Assembly (NCBI GenBank): GCA_035621215.1 | Contig: CP141729.1 | Location: 62,001 to 126,000 of the forward strand | Origin: Oscillospiraceae bacterium MB08-C2-2 | GTDB taxonomy: Bacteria > Bacillota > Clostridia > Oscillospirales > Ruminococcaceae | DNA length: 64,000 nucleotides | Direction: 5' to 3' | In this document: positions 44,583-54,740 of the stretch, in pieces | How positions within the stretch are numbered: the first letter of the stretch is position 1 | Layout: each line of letters begins with the position of its first letter | The notes under the pieces: model-generated | What the model saw: the letters and a program-made list of their open reading frames with translations, nothing else | Databases searched by the model: none | What the model was told of the DNA's origin: nothing | Position numbers and translations under genes: made by a program

Positions 44583-45725
44583 TTGGAAAAGACCGGAAAA
44601 CGCAGATTTTCCTTTTTTAACACCAAAACCGGCAGTGTGGATCTAACCTTTTTGATCCTGCTTCTTTTGCTGCTGACCATCGGGCTGATTATGCTGTTTT
44701 CGGCCAGCTTCGCCAATGCCTATTATAATCGCGGCAACTCCTATGCTTTTATTTCCAGCCAGCTGGTCAACGGTATTCTGGGGTTGGTTTTGATGGCGAT
44801 TATTTCTACAGTGGATTATCGAGTGCTGAGCAAGCTGTCTTGGCCGATTTTCTTTGCCACGATCCCTATGCTCATTGCGGTGTATTTTTTCGAGCCGGTC
44901 AATGGAGCCAGAAGGTGGATCAAGCTGGGGGCTTTTCAGTTCCAGCCTTCTGAGATTGCTAAATTTGCTGTAGTCATTCTGTTTGCCCATATGATCTGCC
45001 TCAACTATGATCGCATGAAAACCTTCCGATATGGCATTGTACCGTTCCTTTCTGTATTGGCTGTATTGGCGGGGCTGATTGTATTTGAAACTCACCTTTC
45101 CGGTACCATTCTGATTCTATCCATTGGGGCTATTTTGATGATTGTAGGCGGAACCAACCTGAAATGGTTTGGTATGGCGGGGCTAATTGCAGTTGCAGGC
45201 ATTGCCATTATCATCATGATTCCCGGTGTTATCGAATACGCCTCCAGCCGAATTCAGCACTGGATCGATCCTTTTTCCGATCCCCGGGGCAAGGGCTTTC
45301 AGACCATTCAATCCCTGTATGCCATTGGCTCCGGCGGGCTTATGGGAGTGGGAATCGGAAACTCCCGGCAAAAGTATCTGTATCTGCCTGAGCCCCAGAA
45401 TGACTTTATCTTTTCTATTGTCTGCGAGGAGCTGGGTTTTGTGGGCGCTACCTTTATCTTGATTCTCTTTGCCCTTTTGGTTTGGCGTGGTTTTGTTATC
45501 GGCATGCGCTGCAAGGATCGCTTCGGGGCGCTGGTGGCCGTTGGCTTGACCTCACAGGTGGGGCTGCAAACGGTGCTGAACATTATGGTGGTAACCAACA
45601 CCATCCCCAACACGGGTATCGGGCTTCCATTCTTTTCCTATGGCGGTACTGCGCTGATCATGCTACTCTGTCAAATGGGAGTGGTTCTTTCCATATCCCG
45701 TTCCGCAAATCTGGAAAAACAGTAG
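44583..45725 (+). CDS. ftsW: FtsW, septal peptidoglycan polymerase (SEDS family)
   Basis: About 380 residues and ten membrane helices. SEDS glycosyltransferase that polymerises lipid II at the septum with the cognate class B PBP. Motifs are PVNGARRWIKLGAFQFQPSEIAKF, SDPRGKGFQTIQSLYAIGSGGLMG and TGIGLPFFSYGGTAL. The best start is a TTG 6 bases after GAGGTG; a GTG at 44574 overlaps that site. Confidence 0.94.
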   Translation: MEKTGKRRFSFFNTKTGSVDLTFLILLLLLLTIGLIMLFSASFANAYYNRGNSYAFISSQLVNGILGLVLMAIISTVDYRVLSKLSWPIFFATIPMLIAVYFFEPVNGARRWIKLGAFQFQPSEIAKFAVVILFAHMICLNYDRMKTFRYGIVPFLSVLAVLAGLIVFETHLSGTILILSIGAILMIVGGTNLKWFGMAGLIAVAGIAIIIMIPGVIEYASSRIQHWIDPFSDPRGKGFQTIQSLYAIGSGGLMGVGIGNSRQKYLYLPEPQNDFIFSIVCEELGFVGATFILILFALLVWRGFVIGMRCKDRFGALVAVGLTSQVGLQTVLNIMVVTNTIPNTGIGLPFFSYGGTALIMLLCQMGVVLSISRSANLEKQ

Positions 45726-45833
45726 CCACGTTCCATGAGAAAAGAGCCGATCTGGCTTATGAACTGTATTGTTATTCCAACTATATACAAACTGTATAAA
45801 ATATGATGCGTTTTATGTTTTGGAGGCTTTAGA

Positions 45834-46958
45834 ATGTCTGTTAAAATCTTATTTGCCTGCGGTGGTACAGCGGGTCATATCAATCCCGCCATTGCGGTTG
45901 CCTCCCACATCCGCCGTAAGCAGCCGGGTGCGTCCATTTTATTTGCGGGAAATCCAAACGGTATGGAAGCAAATCTGGTTCCTAAGGCTGGCTTTGATTT
46001 TGTACCCATTGAAATTCAGGGTTTCCGCCGCCAGATCAATGCCGAGAATATCCGGCACAATGTTAAATCCGCTTGCCTGCTGCTCACCAGCGGCGCCAAG
46101 GCCAGAAAGATTCTCGCCGATTTTGCTCCCAATGTAGTGATGGGAACCGGCGGTTACGTCAGCGGGCCGGTGCTCCGGACCGCTTCGCAAATGGGCATCA
46201 AAACCCTGACTCACGAGCAGAACGCTTATCCCGGTGTCACCACCAAGCTGCTGACCCGGTATGTGGATACAGTTCTGTTGGCCGTGGGCAAGGCTAAGGA
46301 GCATTTGCCTGAGGGGAAAAATTATGTTGTAACCGGCAACCCCATCCGGGAGGAAATCCTTTTGGCCGATCGGGCCAAAACTCGTTCGGAAATGAAAATT
46401 GGGGACAGGCTCTGTATTCTGAGCTTTGGCGGCAGTCTGGGTGCCCAGCGCATCAATGAGGCCATTGCCGATGTGACCGCTTGGCACTGGAAAACTGGCC
46501 GTGTACATCATATTCATGCAACCGGGCAGTATGGTACCGAGCTTTTTCCGGCACTGCTGCGGGAGCGCAAGGTGGGCTTTGAGGGCAATCCCCATCTGGA
46601 TATCCGGGAGTATATCGATAACATGCCAGATTGTCTGGCGGCGGCTGATTTGGTGATCTGCCGGGCTGGGGCTATTTCTATCAGCGAGCTGGAGGCGGCA
46701 GGCAAAGCGTCTATCCTGATTCCCTCTCCCAATGTGGCCGAGAACCACCAATACCACAACGCCATGGTTCTGGGCAGCCAGAATGCCGCTGTTGTGCTGG
46801 AAGAAAAAGACCTGACTGGGCAGGTTCTCTGTGGCATTGTGCAGGAGTTGGAGCATGACCGGCAAGAACTGGAAAATCTTGGGAAAAACGCGTCTAGGCT
46901 TGCGATTGTGGATGCCTGTGACCGCATTTGGGCGGAAATCAAAGCACTGGTTGAATAA
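45834..46958 (+). CDS. murG: UDP-GlcNAc:lipid I N-acetylglucosaminyltransferase MurG
   Basis: A 374-residue GT-B enzyme at the inner membrane face that makes lipid II. N-terminal glycine loop is CGGTAGHINPAIAV; others are VVMGTGGYVSGPVL, HEQNAYPGVTTKLL, SFGGSLGAQRINEA and ICRAGAISISELEAAG. GGAGG precedes the ATG. It is 108 bases after ftsW. Confidence 0.96.
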   Translation: MSVKILFACGGTAGHINPAIAVASHIRRKQPGASILFAGNPNGMEANLVPKAGFDFVPIEIQGFRRQINAENIRHNVKSACLLLTSGAKARKILADFAPNVVMGTGGYVSGPVLRTASQMGIKTLTHEQNAYPGVTTKLLTRYVDTVLLAVGKAKEHLPEGKNYVVTGNPIREEILLADRAKTRSEMKIGDRLCILSFGGSLGAQRINEAIADVTAWHWKTGRVHHIHATGQYGTELFPALLRERKVGFEGNPHLDIREYIDNMPDCLAAADLVICRAGAISISELEAAGKASILIPSPNVAENHQYHNAMVLGSQNAAVVLEEKDLTGQVLCGIVQELEHDRQELENLGKNASRLAIVDACDRIWAEIKALVE

Positions 46959-47246
46959 AATCCCTGCCGGGCGGCAGTACAGGCTTTTTAATGAAACTCT
47001 GCGGAGGAACTCTCAAAAATGTCTTATAGATTTATGTTAAAAAAGGTTTTAAATGCAAAACCCGTGGTTAATGGGGTATATTTGACACAAAAAAGAAAAA
47101 ACAGGCCAATTATCACCACTTTCTTTTACTTTGCATAGTATGTTTTGCAGGGAAAATTTTAAGGAGAGACTGCACTGTCCTCTGCGTTCCGACACCGGGA
47201 GCCGGTGGGCTCGTTTCCTTGCAATGTTATGAAAGGGTGGGAATCC

Positions 47247-48497
47247 ATGGCTAAATACTACATACAGGGCGGCAACAGGCTGGATGGCCAGCTGTCTGTA
47301 CATGGTGCAAAAAATGCGGTGCTTCCTATATTGGCGGCAGCGCTGCTGACAGATGAATGCGTCCTGCACAACTGTCCTCATCTGACCGATGTCACGGCGG
47401 CCTGCAATATTATGAACTACCTGGGCAGCACAACGATACGCCAGGGGGATACTGTGGTCATCCGGTCGGGTGAAATGACCAGCCACGATATTCCCGATGA
47501 CCTGATGCGTGAAATGCGCTCCTCTGTTATTTTTTTGGGGGCGATTATTGCCCGCTGCAAAAGGGCGAGAATCTCACTGCCCGGCGGCTGTGAACTGGGG
47601 CCCCGCCCCATTGATATGCATTTGGCAGCGCTGGAAAAGCTGGGCGTTACCATCACCGAGGATCATGGCTACCTTGACTGCACAGTAAAAGGGAAACTCC
47701 GTGGAACCAGCATATCCCTTCCTTTCCCCAGTGTGGGTGCAACCGAGAACATTATGCTGGTTGCCTGCACCGCTGAGGGAGATACCGTTATCCATAATCC
47801 GGCCCGGGAGCCGGAAATTGAAGACTTGGCAAACTTCCTGAACAAAGCCGGAGCCAATATTTCCCTGCGGGAAAACGGCACCATCCACATTCAAGGTGTG
47901 CCCAAACTGGGCAAGCTGGAATACCGTGTCATCCCCGACCGTATTGCGGCGGCTACCTATCTTTGCTGTGCTGCCATTACCGGCGGCAGTGTTCTGCTGC
48001 GGGATGTAGTCCCTCAGCATTTAATGGCCATTTTCCCGATTTTGGAGGAAATGGGCTGCACCCTAGGCTGGAATGGCGATACCATTTCCCTGACCGCTCC
48101 CAAGAGGCTGAGACCGGTTCGCAGTGTGCGCACCATGCCGTATCCCGGCTTCCCCACCGATGCACAGTCACCGGTGATGTCTTTGGCTACCTTGGCGGAG
48201 GGGACCTCTGTTTTTGTTGAGAATATTTTTGAAAACCGTTATAAGCAAGCTGGCGAGCTGGCTCGTATGGGCGCCAACATCAAGGTGGAGGGCCGTGTGG
48301 CCATCATTCAGGGTGTTGAACAGCTGCACGCTGCAACCGTGGTATGCACCGATCTGCGGGGAGGGGCTTCTCTCTGCGTGGCGGCGCTGGCTGCCGAGGG
48401 AACCAGCGAGATCACCCATATCCACCATATTGAGCGTGGATATCAGGATTTTGAAAGAAATCTCACTTTGCTGGGAGCAAGCATCCGCAAAGCGTGA
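47247..48497 (+). CDS. murA: UDP-GlcNAc 1-carboxyvinyltransferase MurA
   Basis: A 416-residue enzyme for the first committed step of peptidoglycan synthesis. KNAVLPILAAALLTDE holds the catalytic Lys-Asn, and LPGGCELGPRPIDMHL carries the fosfomycin-target cysteine. GAAAGGGTGG precedes the ATG; the open frame starts 14 codons earlier without such a site. A 288-base gap after murG has a TTGACA-like box but no clear full promoter. Confidence 0.95.
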   Translation: MAKYYIQGGNRLDGQLSVHGAKNAVLPILAAALLTDECVLHNCPHLTDVTAACNIMNYLGSTTIRQGDTVVIRSGEMTSHDIPDDLMREMRSSVIFLGAIIARCKRARISLPGGCELGPRPIDMHLAALEKLGVTITEDHGYLDCTVKGKLRGTSISLPFPSVGATENIMLVACTAEGDTVIHNPAREPEIEDLANFLNKAGANISLRENGTIHIQGVPKLGKLEYRVIPDRIAAATYLCCAAITGGSVLLRDVVPQHLMAIFPILEEMGCTLGWNGDTISLTAPKRLRPVRSVRTMPYPGFPTDAQSPVMSLATLAEGTSVFVENIFENRYKQAGELARMGANIKVEGRVAIIQGVEQLHAATVVCTDLRGGASLCVAALAAEGTSEITHIHHIERGYQDFERNLTLLGASIRKA

Positions 48498-48535
48498 TTC
48501 GACATAAAAACGACTTCGGGGAAGGTAAACTGGAT

Positions 48536-49441
48536 ATGGCACAGCCTAAGCGTTCCAATCGAATATCCGCTCAGTCTGCCAACAGGACACGTCGCGTCCG
48601 AAAGCGGCGGGGAAGAATGACGCTGCATTACATACTGATTGCGTTGTTTCTGTTGGCGGGGGGGGCTGTGCTGTCTCTGACTGTGTTTTTTAAAGTGGCG
48701 GAAATTTCTGTTGTGGGAACGGACAAGTATTCCAGCCAGGAGATCATCGCCGCCAGCGGGCTTAAACTGGAAGAAAATCTTTTCCGGGTTGATACCAAAG
48801 CAGTCCGTGAAATTCTCATGGAGCGGTTCCCTTATATTGAGCAGGTTTATGTCCGCCGGCGTCTGCCTCCCAAGGTGGAAATTGAAATTGTTCAGAGCAC
48901 ACCGGTGGGAGCGGTTGCAGATGGCGAAAACTATGTTTTGATCAGCAAAAACGGCAAGCTTTTGGAAAGAGGAATCCTGTTTATACCGGTGGATATTCCC
49001 CTCATAACCGGGGTGGATGTGGGTCAGGTAGCCGTGGGACAGCCTCTGGGAGAAGAAGCGGCCGAGCAGATGAAAATGCTGGAATATCTTTTTGCAGCTA
49101 TGGAAGAAAGCGGGTTCAAAAACATCACCAACGTGGATCTCAGCGATCGGCTGAACATGCGGGTGGTCTATCAGGATCGGATTCTTTTGGAGCTGGGCAG
49201 TGAGGCGGATTTGGCCTATAAGCTGACCTTTGTGGAGGCAGTTCTCCGGGATAAGCTGGGGCCGGACGAGCAGGGTGTGCTGGATGTTACAGCCGCATCC
49301 AAGAAAAAGGCGGTTTTCCGCGCAGGAAATATTCACCAGACTGGAGAGATTACAGGCGGCAGTCAAGGGTTGGAGGAACCTGTTGAGATCCAGCTGGATG
49401 GGCAGTCAGAAGGGGAATCCCAGCCTTCGGCGGCAAGCTGA
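48536..49441 (+). CDS. ftsQ: FtsQ/DivIB cell division protein
   Basis: About 301 residues: a basic cytoplasmic N-terminus (RTRRVRKRRGRM), one membrane helix (LHYILIALFLLAGGAVLSLTVFF), then the POTRA domain (VAEISVVGTDKYSSQEIIAASGL) and a beta domain (RFPYIEQVYVRRRLPPKVEIEIVQ). It links FtsL and the septal synthase in the divisome. I use the ATG after GGGGAAGG; a GTG at 48494 overlapping the murA stop is an alternative. Confidence 0.92.
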   Translation: MAQPKRSNRISAQSANRTRRVRKRRGRMTLHYILIALFLLAGGAVLSLTVFFKVAEISVVGTDKYSSQEIIAASGLKLEENLFRVDTKAVREILMERFPYIEQVYVRRRLPPKVEIEIVQSTPVGAVADGENYVLISKNGKLLERGILFIPVDIPLITGVDVGQVAVGQPLGEEAAEQMKMLEYLFAAMEESGFKNITNVDLSDRLNMRVVYQDRILLELGSEADLAYKLTFVEAVLRDKLGPDEQGVLDVTAASKKKAVFRAGNIHQTGEITGGSQGLEEPVEIQLDGQSEGESQPSAAS

Positions 49442-49490
49442 GGGGATGCTTAATGCTGTGCCGTTTTTCAAATAAATACCTGTATAGAAC

Positions 49491-49519
49491 TTGAAATTTC
49501 TTGTGAAATTTGGTACAGT
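49491..49519 (+). promoter_or_regulatory. Candidate ftsZ promoter
   Basis: TTGAAA (49491-49496), 17 bases, TACAGT (49514-49519); 73 bases before ftsZ. It would give ftsZ extra transcription beyond read-through from the cluster. Confidence 0.6.
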
Positions 49520-49591
49520 ATTGAGAGTATAGGTTTTATGCCCAAACCACATTGTGGGAATAGAAGGAAATGCATTCTAGGAGGGGCTTTG

Positions 49592-50740
49592 ATGCTGATG
49601 AATTTTGACATGGATAACGATACCGAAAAGGTTGTATCGATAAAGGTTATAGGAGTTGGCGGCGGCGGCGGAAACGCCGTAAACCGCATGATTGAATCGG
49701 GGCTGAAAAGCGTCGAGTTTATTTCAGTCAACACCGATAATCAGGCACTTCAGTTTTCCCGGGCCAATCACAGGCTGAATATCGGGGAGAAGCTCACCAA
49801 AGGTAAAGGGGCCGGCGGTCTTCCGGAACGGGGCCAAAAGGCCGCTGAGGAAAACCGTGAAGAGATTGCAGCCGCTCTCAAAGATGCCGATATGGTGTTT
49901 ATCACCGCCGGTATGGGCGGTGGCACAGGAACTGGTGCCGCTCCCATTGTGGCTGAAATTGCGCACGAAATGGGAATACTTACTGTGGGCATTGTGACCA
50001 AGCCCTTTGTTTTTGAAGGCAAACGGCGCATGGAACAGGCCGAAGCGGGTGTATTCGCTCTTAAAGAGAGTGTGGATGCGCTTTTGGTCATACCCAATGA
50101 AAGGCTTAAGCTGATTTCAGATCAGAAGATTACCCTGAAAAACGCCTTTTCTGCGGCAGATGATGTACTTAAGCAGGGTGTTCAGAGCATCAGTGACCTG
50201 ATCAACATTCCCGGCGTGGTCAATCTGGACTTTGCCGACGTCACCTCGGTCATGAAAGATGCGGGCTACGCACACATGGGAGTGGGACGAGCTCAGGGCA
50301 AGGATAAGGCACAAGTTGCCGCCAGTCAGGCAATTTCTTCTCCGCTGCTGGAAACCTCCATTCAGGGGGCCAGAGGTGTTATCATCAACATTACAGCATC
50401 CCCGGATATTGATCTGGAAGATATCGATATGGCCAGCTCCATGATTCACAGTCAGGCACATCCGGATGTCAACCTGATCTGGGGTGCCGCCTTTGATGAA
50501 AAGATGCAGGATGAGATGGTGGTTACCGTGATTGCTACCGGCTTTGATGAGGTTAATACCAAGACCGTGGCTTATTCGGCACCCGGCAAGGGGGCTGCCG
50601 CTGCCAGCACATCGGCGCCTTCCTTCTCACATGCAGGTGCAAAGGCCGTTGCCGCCAGTGTTGAGGCTGAGCCTGAGGCGGATGAAGATGACGACCAGGG
50701 CTTCTTTGATATTATGACCATCTTCAACAATAAGCGTTGA
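49592..50740 (+). CDS. ftsZ: Tubulin-like division GTPase FtsZ
   Basis: A 382-residue GTPase that forms the Z-ring. It begins with [21 protein letters not shown], has the GTP signature [16 protein letters not shown], the catalytic loop [15 protein letters not shown], a variable Ala/Glu-rich linker and an end segment [18 protein letters not shown], the conserved interaction peptide. The ATG is 7 bases after AGGAGG. No ftsA or sepF is adjacent; a terminator follows. Confidence 0.97.
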   Translation: MLMNFDMDNDTEKVVSIKVIGVGGGGGNAVNRMIESGLKSVEFISVNTDNQALQFSRANHRLNIGEKLTKGKGAGGLPERGQKAAEENREEIAAALKDADMVFITAGMGGGTGTGAAPIVAEIAHEMGILTVGIVTKPFVFEGKRRMEQAEAGVFALKESVDALLVIPNERLKLISDQKITLKNAFSAADDVLKQGVQSISDLINIPGVVNLDFADVTSVMKDAGYAHMGVGRAQGKDKAQVAASQAISSPLLETSIQGARGVIINITASPDIDLEDIDMASSMIHSQAHPDVNLIWGAAFDEKMQDEMVVTVIATGFDEVNTKTVAYSAPGKGAAAASTSAPSFSHAGAKAVAASVEAEPEADEDDDQGFFDIMTIFNNKR

Positions 50741-50746
50741 ATTTCA

Positions 50747-50778
50747 GCTCCTGAATCTTCTGGATTTGGGAGCTTTTA
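50747..50778 (+). terminator. Terminator after ftsZ
   Basis: AGCTCC pairs with GGGAGCT around a 15-base loop and runs into TTTTAAA. It closes the cell-division cluster. Confidence 0.65.
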
Positions 50779-50878
50779 AATTGGCCTTTAAAATGACTAT
50801 CAAGGCCTTTATTTAGCCTAAATTATCCTGTTGGTTATTGTTGCTCAACTTAATTGGAGACGTTTTGGTAAAGTTGTG

Positions 50879-50907
50879 TTGACTTTTGAACGATTCTTTA
50901 TTAAAAT
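50879..50907 (+). promoter_or_regulatory. Promoter for the aldolase-iolB pair
   Basis: TTGACT (50879-50884), 17 bases, TAAAAT (50902-50907); 88 bases before the aldolase start. Confidence 0.65.
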
Positions 50908-50994
50908 GGGAATGCAAGGCAGTGCATGTGCAGAAAGCTCTTTGCCGACACTGCCGCTTACAAACACAAACCTTTATAACAGGGAGAGATTACT

Positions 50995-51825
50995 ATGCCG
51001 ATCGTCAATATGAAGCAAATGCTGGCAGATGCAGCCGCTGGTGGATATGGAGTAGGTTGCTACAGCACTCTGAATCTGGAAATGACTATGGGAGCCATCA
51101 AAGCTGCTGAAGAGACCAATACCCCTATCATGATTCAGGTTCCGGAGATGCGCGCTGCCCATTCGCCTTTGCATATGATTGTGCCGCTGTGTGTTTCGGC
51201 TGCAAAAGCTTCTAAGGTGGATATCTGCGTCCATTTTGATCACGGCGCAACTGTCGAAAATATTCAGAAGGTTCTGGATATGGGTATGACTTCGGTTATG
51301 ATCGATAAATCCCACTCTCCTCTGGACGAAAATATTGCCATCACCAAGGATGTCATTGCCCGCGCCCATAAGGTAGGCGCCACTGTTGAAGCCGAGATCG
51401 GCTGCATTGGCCGCACTGAGGAAGGTATGGATTCTCCCGTTGTTTATTCCGATGTTGATCAGTGTATCCGCATGGTTGAAGAAACCGGCATTGATGCTCT
51501 GGCTGTCGGTATCGGCAATATTCATGGTGTATATATGTCCGAGCCTAAGCTGAACTTTGAAGTTCTCCAGAACATCGCCAAAAGCGTTAATGTTCCTCTG
51601 GTTCTTCATGGCGGCAGCGGTATTTCTCCTGAGGATTTCCGTGAGTGCATCAAGTATGGCATTCGCAAAATTAACATTGCCACCGCCAGCTGGCAGGCAA
51701 TGATCCACCATGCCCGGGAATATCTTGCTGATCCCAAAGCCAACTTCTTTGGCCTGAACGAGGCGCTGGTTGCCGGAACCTACGAGCAGGTTATGATCCA
51801 CAATAAGGTTTTCAGCATGAAATAA
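50995..51825 (+). CDS. Class II aldolase (fructose-bisphosphate aldolase/IolJ family)
   Basis: A 276-residue zinc-dependent aldolase. Zinc and substrate motifs are HFDHGAT, TVEAEIGCIGR, GIGNIHGVYM and LHGGSGISPEDF, with INIATASW near the end. Family members cleave fructose-1,6-bisphosphate, tagatose-bisphosphate or, as IolJ, 2-deoxy-5-keto-gluconate-6-phosphate. Because iolB lies 55 bases downstream, an inositol-type role is likely, but glycolytic aldolase cannot be excluded. GGGAGAG precedes the ATG. Confidence 0.9.
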   Translation: MPIVNMKQMLADAAAGGYGVGCYSTLNLEMTMGAIKAAEETNTPIMIQVPEMRAAHSPLHMIVPLCVSAAKASKVDICVHFDHGATVENIQKVLDMGMTSVMIDKSHSPLDENIAITKDVIARAHKVGATVEAEIGCIGRTEEGMDSPVVYSDVDQCIRMVEETGIDALAVGIGNIHGVYMSEPKLNFEVLQNIAKSVNVPLVLHGGSGISPEDFRECIKYGIRKINIATASWQAMIHHAREYLADPKANFFGLNEALVAGTYEQVMIHNKVFSMK

Positions 51826-51880
51826 GGGCTGACCGCCTTTGTTCTTTGCTGGGAAATACTTCTGAAGGGAAGAATCGCCA

Positions 51881-52657
51881 ATGCCCAGAGATTTTGATAA
51901 AACTCCAATGGAAAACGGCATGCAGATTGTCTGCCGTGAGGATGGAATCCACGAGAATATGCTGATGGATATTACTGTTTATCAGCTTGAAAAAGGGAGC
52001 AGCAAGGAGTTCCTGCTGCCCACTAAGGAAACGGCTGTCCATCTTTTTGCGGGCGATGTGACCTTTCAGTGGGAGGGGCAGTCCGCAGAGGCTACCCGTA
52101 CATGGATTTTTGATCTGAAATCCTATACGCTGCATGTTTGCAAGGGCGTTCAGGTGGTTGTAACTGCCAACACCGACAGCGAGATTATGGTGATCTCCAC
52201 AACCAATGACCGTACCTTTGCTTCTAAGCTCTATACGCCCGATGATCTGATCACCGGCACCACCTTCCCCGATAAGTGGGATGGCGCTGCCCGCCGGGAT
52301 GTCAGCACCGTGTTTGATTATGACAACGCCCCCTATTCCAATCTGGTTGTGGGTGAGGTTATCAACGCACGGGGACGCTGGGCCGGGTATATTCCGCATA
52401 TCCACCCCCAGCCGGAGCTTTACTATTACCGCATGGATCATCCCAATGGCTTTGGTGCCGCTTTTATCGGGGATGATGTCTACAAGATCACCGACCGGAG
52501 CTTTTCGGCCATTCCTACCAACAAGAGTCATCCCACAGTAGCCGCTCCCGGCTACCGTTTAGGCTATATTTGGGTTATCCGCCATCTGGATGGCAATCCT
52601 TGGCTAAAAACCCGCAACGATGAGCCTGCCCATGAATGGCTTCTGGATGTGGAATAA
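51881..52657 (+). CDS. iolB: 5-deoxy-glucuronate isomerase IolB-like
   Basis: A 258-residue double-cupin protein. The metal-binding cupin motif is in GYIPHIHPQPELYYYRMDHPNGFG, with further cupin strands VHLFAGDVTFQWEGQ and a C-terminal SHPTVAAPGYRLGYIWVIRH. IolB converts 5-deoxy-glucuronate to 2-deoxy-5-keto-gluconate in myo-inositol breakdown. The match of the HIHPQPE region to IolB is good by recall. It is paired with the class II aldolase; iolC, iolD, iolE and iolG are not in the window. Confidence 0.85.
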   Translation: MPRDFDKTPMENGMQIVCREDGIHENMLMDITVYQLEKGSSKEFLLPTKETAVHLFAGDVTFQWEGQSAEATRTWIFDLKSYTLHVCKGVQVVVTANTDSEIMVISTTNDRTFASKLYTPDDLITGTTFPDKWDGAARRDVSTVFDYDNAPYSNLVVGEVINARGRWAGYIPHIHPQPELYYYRMDHPNGFGAAFIGDDVYKITDRSFSAIPTNKSHPTVAAPGYRLGYIWVIRHLDGNPWLKTRNDEPAHEWLLDVE

Positions 52658-52720
52658 GCTTTCTGCCTCCCGGCTGTTCAGTTGAATTGCCTGCATACAC
52701 AGGAAATTACCTGCTTAAAT

Positions 52721-52758
52721 AAAAACTCCCTGTCAGATTTCTCTGACAGGGAGTTTTT
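52721..52758. terminator. Bidirectional terminator between iolB and htpG
   Basis: Arms AAAAACTCCCTGTCAG and CTGACAGGGAGTTTTT with a small loop; serves both convergent transcripts. Confidence 0.9.
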
Positions 52759-52776
52759 ATTGGGATAAACAAAGCT

Positions 52777-54675
52777 TTATTTCAGCAGACCGAATACAAT
52801 GTCGGAATAAGCGGCGGGGTCTTCCAAGGGAAGCCCTGCCATCAAAACAGCCTGATGATAAAGAACTTCCACATATTTTTTGGCTTGCTCGGGGTTCCCA
52901 GTGTAAAGCGTTTGCAGAGCGGCAAAGACCTCATGACCCGGATTCAGCTCCAGAACCCGCTGTGCCTTGGTATCGCTGTCAGGCTGAACTGTGTTGAGGT
53001 ATTTCTCCATTTCAAAAGAAAGAGGGCCTTCAGCGGTGAGGCAGACAGGGTGGCTGCGCAGCTTGTGGGAAATTTTCACATCCTGCACCCGATCGCCCAA
53101 CGCTTCCTTGGCGAATTCCAGTAGGCTCTTGTTATCCTCGGATTGCTTTTCAGCCTGCTTCTTTTCTTCTTCGGTTACCAGCTCGGGATCTTCGCTGTTG
53201 CCGGAGCGGAAAGGTTTTTCTTTGTAATCCCGCATAGCCTGTACAGCAAATTCATCCACCTCATCGGTGAAGTAGAGGATTTCATAGCCCTTTTCACGGA
53301 TAGGCTCAAGCTGGGGCAGACCAGCGATTTTCTGGATGGTCTCGCCTGTGGCGTAGTAGATGTTTTTCTGATCTTCCTTCATGCGGGAAATGTATTCCCC
53401 AAGGGTGACCAGCTTCTGCTCGGTGGAGGAATAGAACAACAGTAAATCGGCCAGCATATCTTTGTTCATGCCAAAGCCTGCGGTGATGCCATATTTAAGC
53501 TGCAAGCCGAAGCTCTTATAAAAAGTCTCGTATTTTTCCCGGTCGTCGCTGAGCAGCTTGAGCAGCTCGTTTTTGACCTTCTTTTCCAAGCTGGTGGCAA
53601 TGGTTTTAAGCTGACGGGTATGCTGGAGCATCTCACGGGAAAGATTAAGGGAAAGATCGGGAGAATCCACGACACCACGGATAAAGCGGAAATGCTCTGG
53701 AACCAGCTCTTCACATTTATCGGTAATCAGAACGCCGCTGGAATAAAGCTGAAGCCCCTTCTTATACTCTTTCGTGTAATAATCATAAGAGGCTTTGGCA
53801 GGGATAAACAGCAGTGCCTTGTAGGAAACAAGCCCTTCCGCATCCATGTGGATGGCTTTCAAAGGCTCCTCAAAATCGAAGAATTTTTCCCGATAGAAGG
53901 TGTTGTAATCCTCTTGGGTTACCTCCGAACGGCTGCGCTGCCAAATAGGAATCATGCTGTTAAGGGTTTCCACCTCGCTATAGGTTTCGCTTTCGCCCTC
54001 TTCGCCGCCTTCCTTGGGGCGGTGTTTTTCACGCTCCATTTTGATGGGATAGCGGATGTAATCGGAATATTTCTTCACCAAGTCCACAAGGGTGTATTCC
54101 TCAAGGTATTGGCTGTAGTTCTCGTCATCCGTGTCTTCCTTGATCTTCATGATAATCTGGGTGCCCACTGTATCTTTTTCACAGGGGGAAATGGTGTAGC
54201 CATCCACACCGGAGGATTCCCACTTAAAGGCTTCCTCAGAGCCATAGGCACGGCTGATAACCGTTACCTGATCGCTGACCATAAAGGCGGAATAAAAGCC
54301 CACGCCGAACTGGCCAATGATATCCACATCCGCACCGGTTTGGGTTTCGCCTTCCTTCATATCCTTTTTAAACTGGAGAGAGCCGCTCTTGGCAATGGTT
54401 CCCAGATTGGTTTCCAGCTCTTCACGGGTCATGCCAACGCCATTATCTGAAATCACCAGCTGACGGTTTTCCTTATCCGGCGCAAGGGTAATGGCGAAAT
54501 CACCGCGGGAAAGCCCAACCTTATCATCGGTGAGGGAAAGATAGCAAAGCTTATCCACAGCATCGCTGGCATTGGAGATGATTTCCCTCAGGAAAATCTC
54601 TTTGTGAGTATAGATGGAATTAATCATAAGATCCAGCAGACGCTGGGATTCTGCTTTAAACTGTTTTTTAGCCAT
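52777..54675 (-). CDS. htpG: Chaperone HtpG (Hsp90)
   Basis: A 632-residue Hsp90 chaperone of normal length. The N-terminal ATPase has EIFLREIISNASDAVDKL, DNGVGMTREEL and GQFGVGFYSAFMV. The middle domain has PIWQRSRSEVTQEDYNTFY and GVVDSPDLSLNLSREMLQ (with the catalytic Arg region), and the C-terminal dimer domain has LNPGHEVF. Cytoplasmic. Its promoter is overlapped downstream by a perfect CIRCE element, so HrcA control is expected. AAGGAAAGG precedes the ATG. Confidence 0.97.
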   Translation of the reverse strand: MAKKQFKAESQRLLDLMINSIYTHKEIFLREIISNASDAVDKLCYLSLTDDKVGLSRGDFAITLAPDKENRQLVISDNGVGMTREELETNLGTIAKSGSLQFKKDMKEGETQTGADVDIIGQFGVGFYSAFMVSDQVTVISRAYGSEEAFKWESSGVDGYTISPCEKDTVGTQIIMKIKEDTDDENYSQYLEEYTLVDLVKKYSDYIRYPIKMEREKHRPKEGGEEGESETYSEVETLNSMIPIWQRSRSEVTQEDYNTFYREKFFDFEEPLKAIHMDAEGLVSYKALLFIPAKASYDYYTKEYKKGLQLYSSGVLITDKCEELVPEHFRFIRGVVDSPDLSLNLSREMLQHTRQLKTIATSLEKKVKNELLKLLSDDREKYETFYKSFGLQLKYGITAGFGMNKDMLADLLLFYSSTEQKLVTLGEYISRMKEDQKNIYYATGETIQKIAGLPQLEPIREKGYEILYFTDEVDEFAVQAMRDYKEKPFRSGNSEDPELVTEEEKKQAEKQSEDNKSLLEFAKEALGDRVQDVKISHKLRSHPVCLTAEGPLSFEMEKYLNTVQPDSDTKAQRVLELNPGHEVFAALQTLYTGNPEQAKKYVEVLYHQAVLMAGLPLEDPAAYSDIVFGLLK

Positions 54676-54702
54676 ACAATCCGGACCTTTCCTTATATAT
54701 TT

Positions 54703-54729
54703 TTAGCACTCATTCATGCAGAGTGCTAA
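54703..54729 (-). promoter_or_regulatory. CIRCE element (HrcA operator)
   Basis: TTAGCACTC (54703-54711), nine bases, GAGTGCTAA (54721-54729): a full match to the CIRCE consensus. It lies between the htpG transcription start and its ribosome binding site. Confidence 0.97.
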
Positions 54730-54740
54730 TCCCAAGTTCT

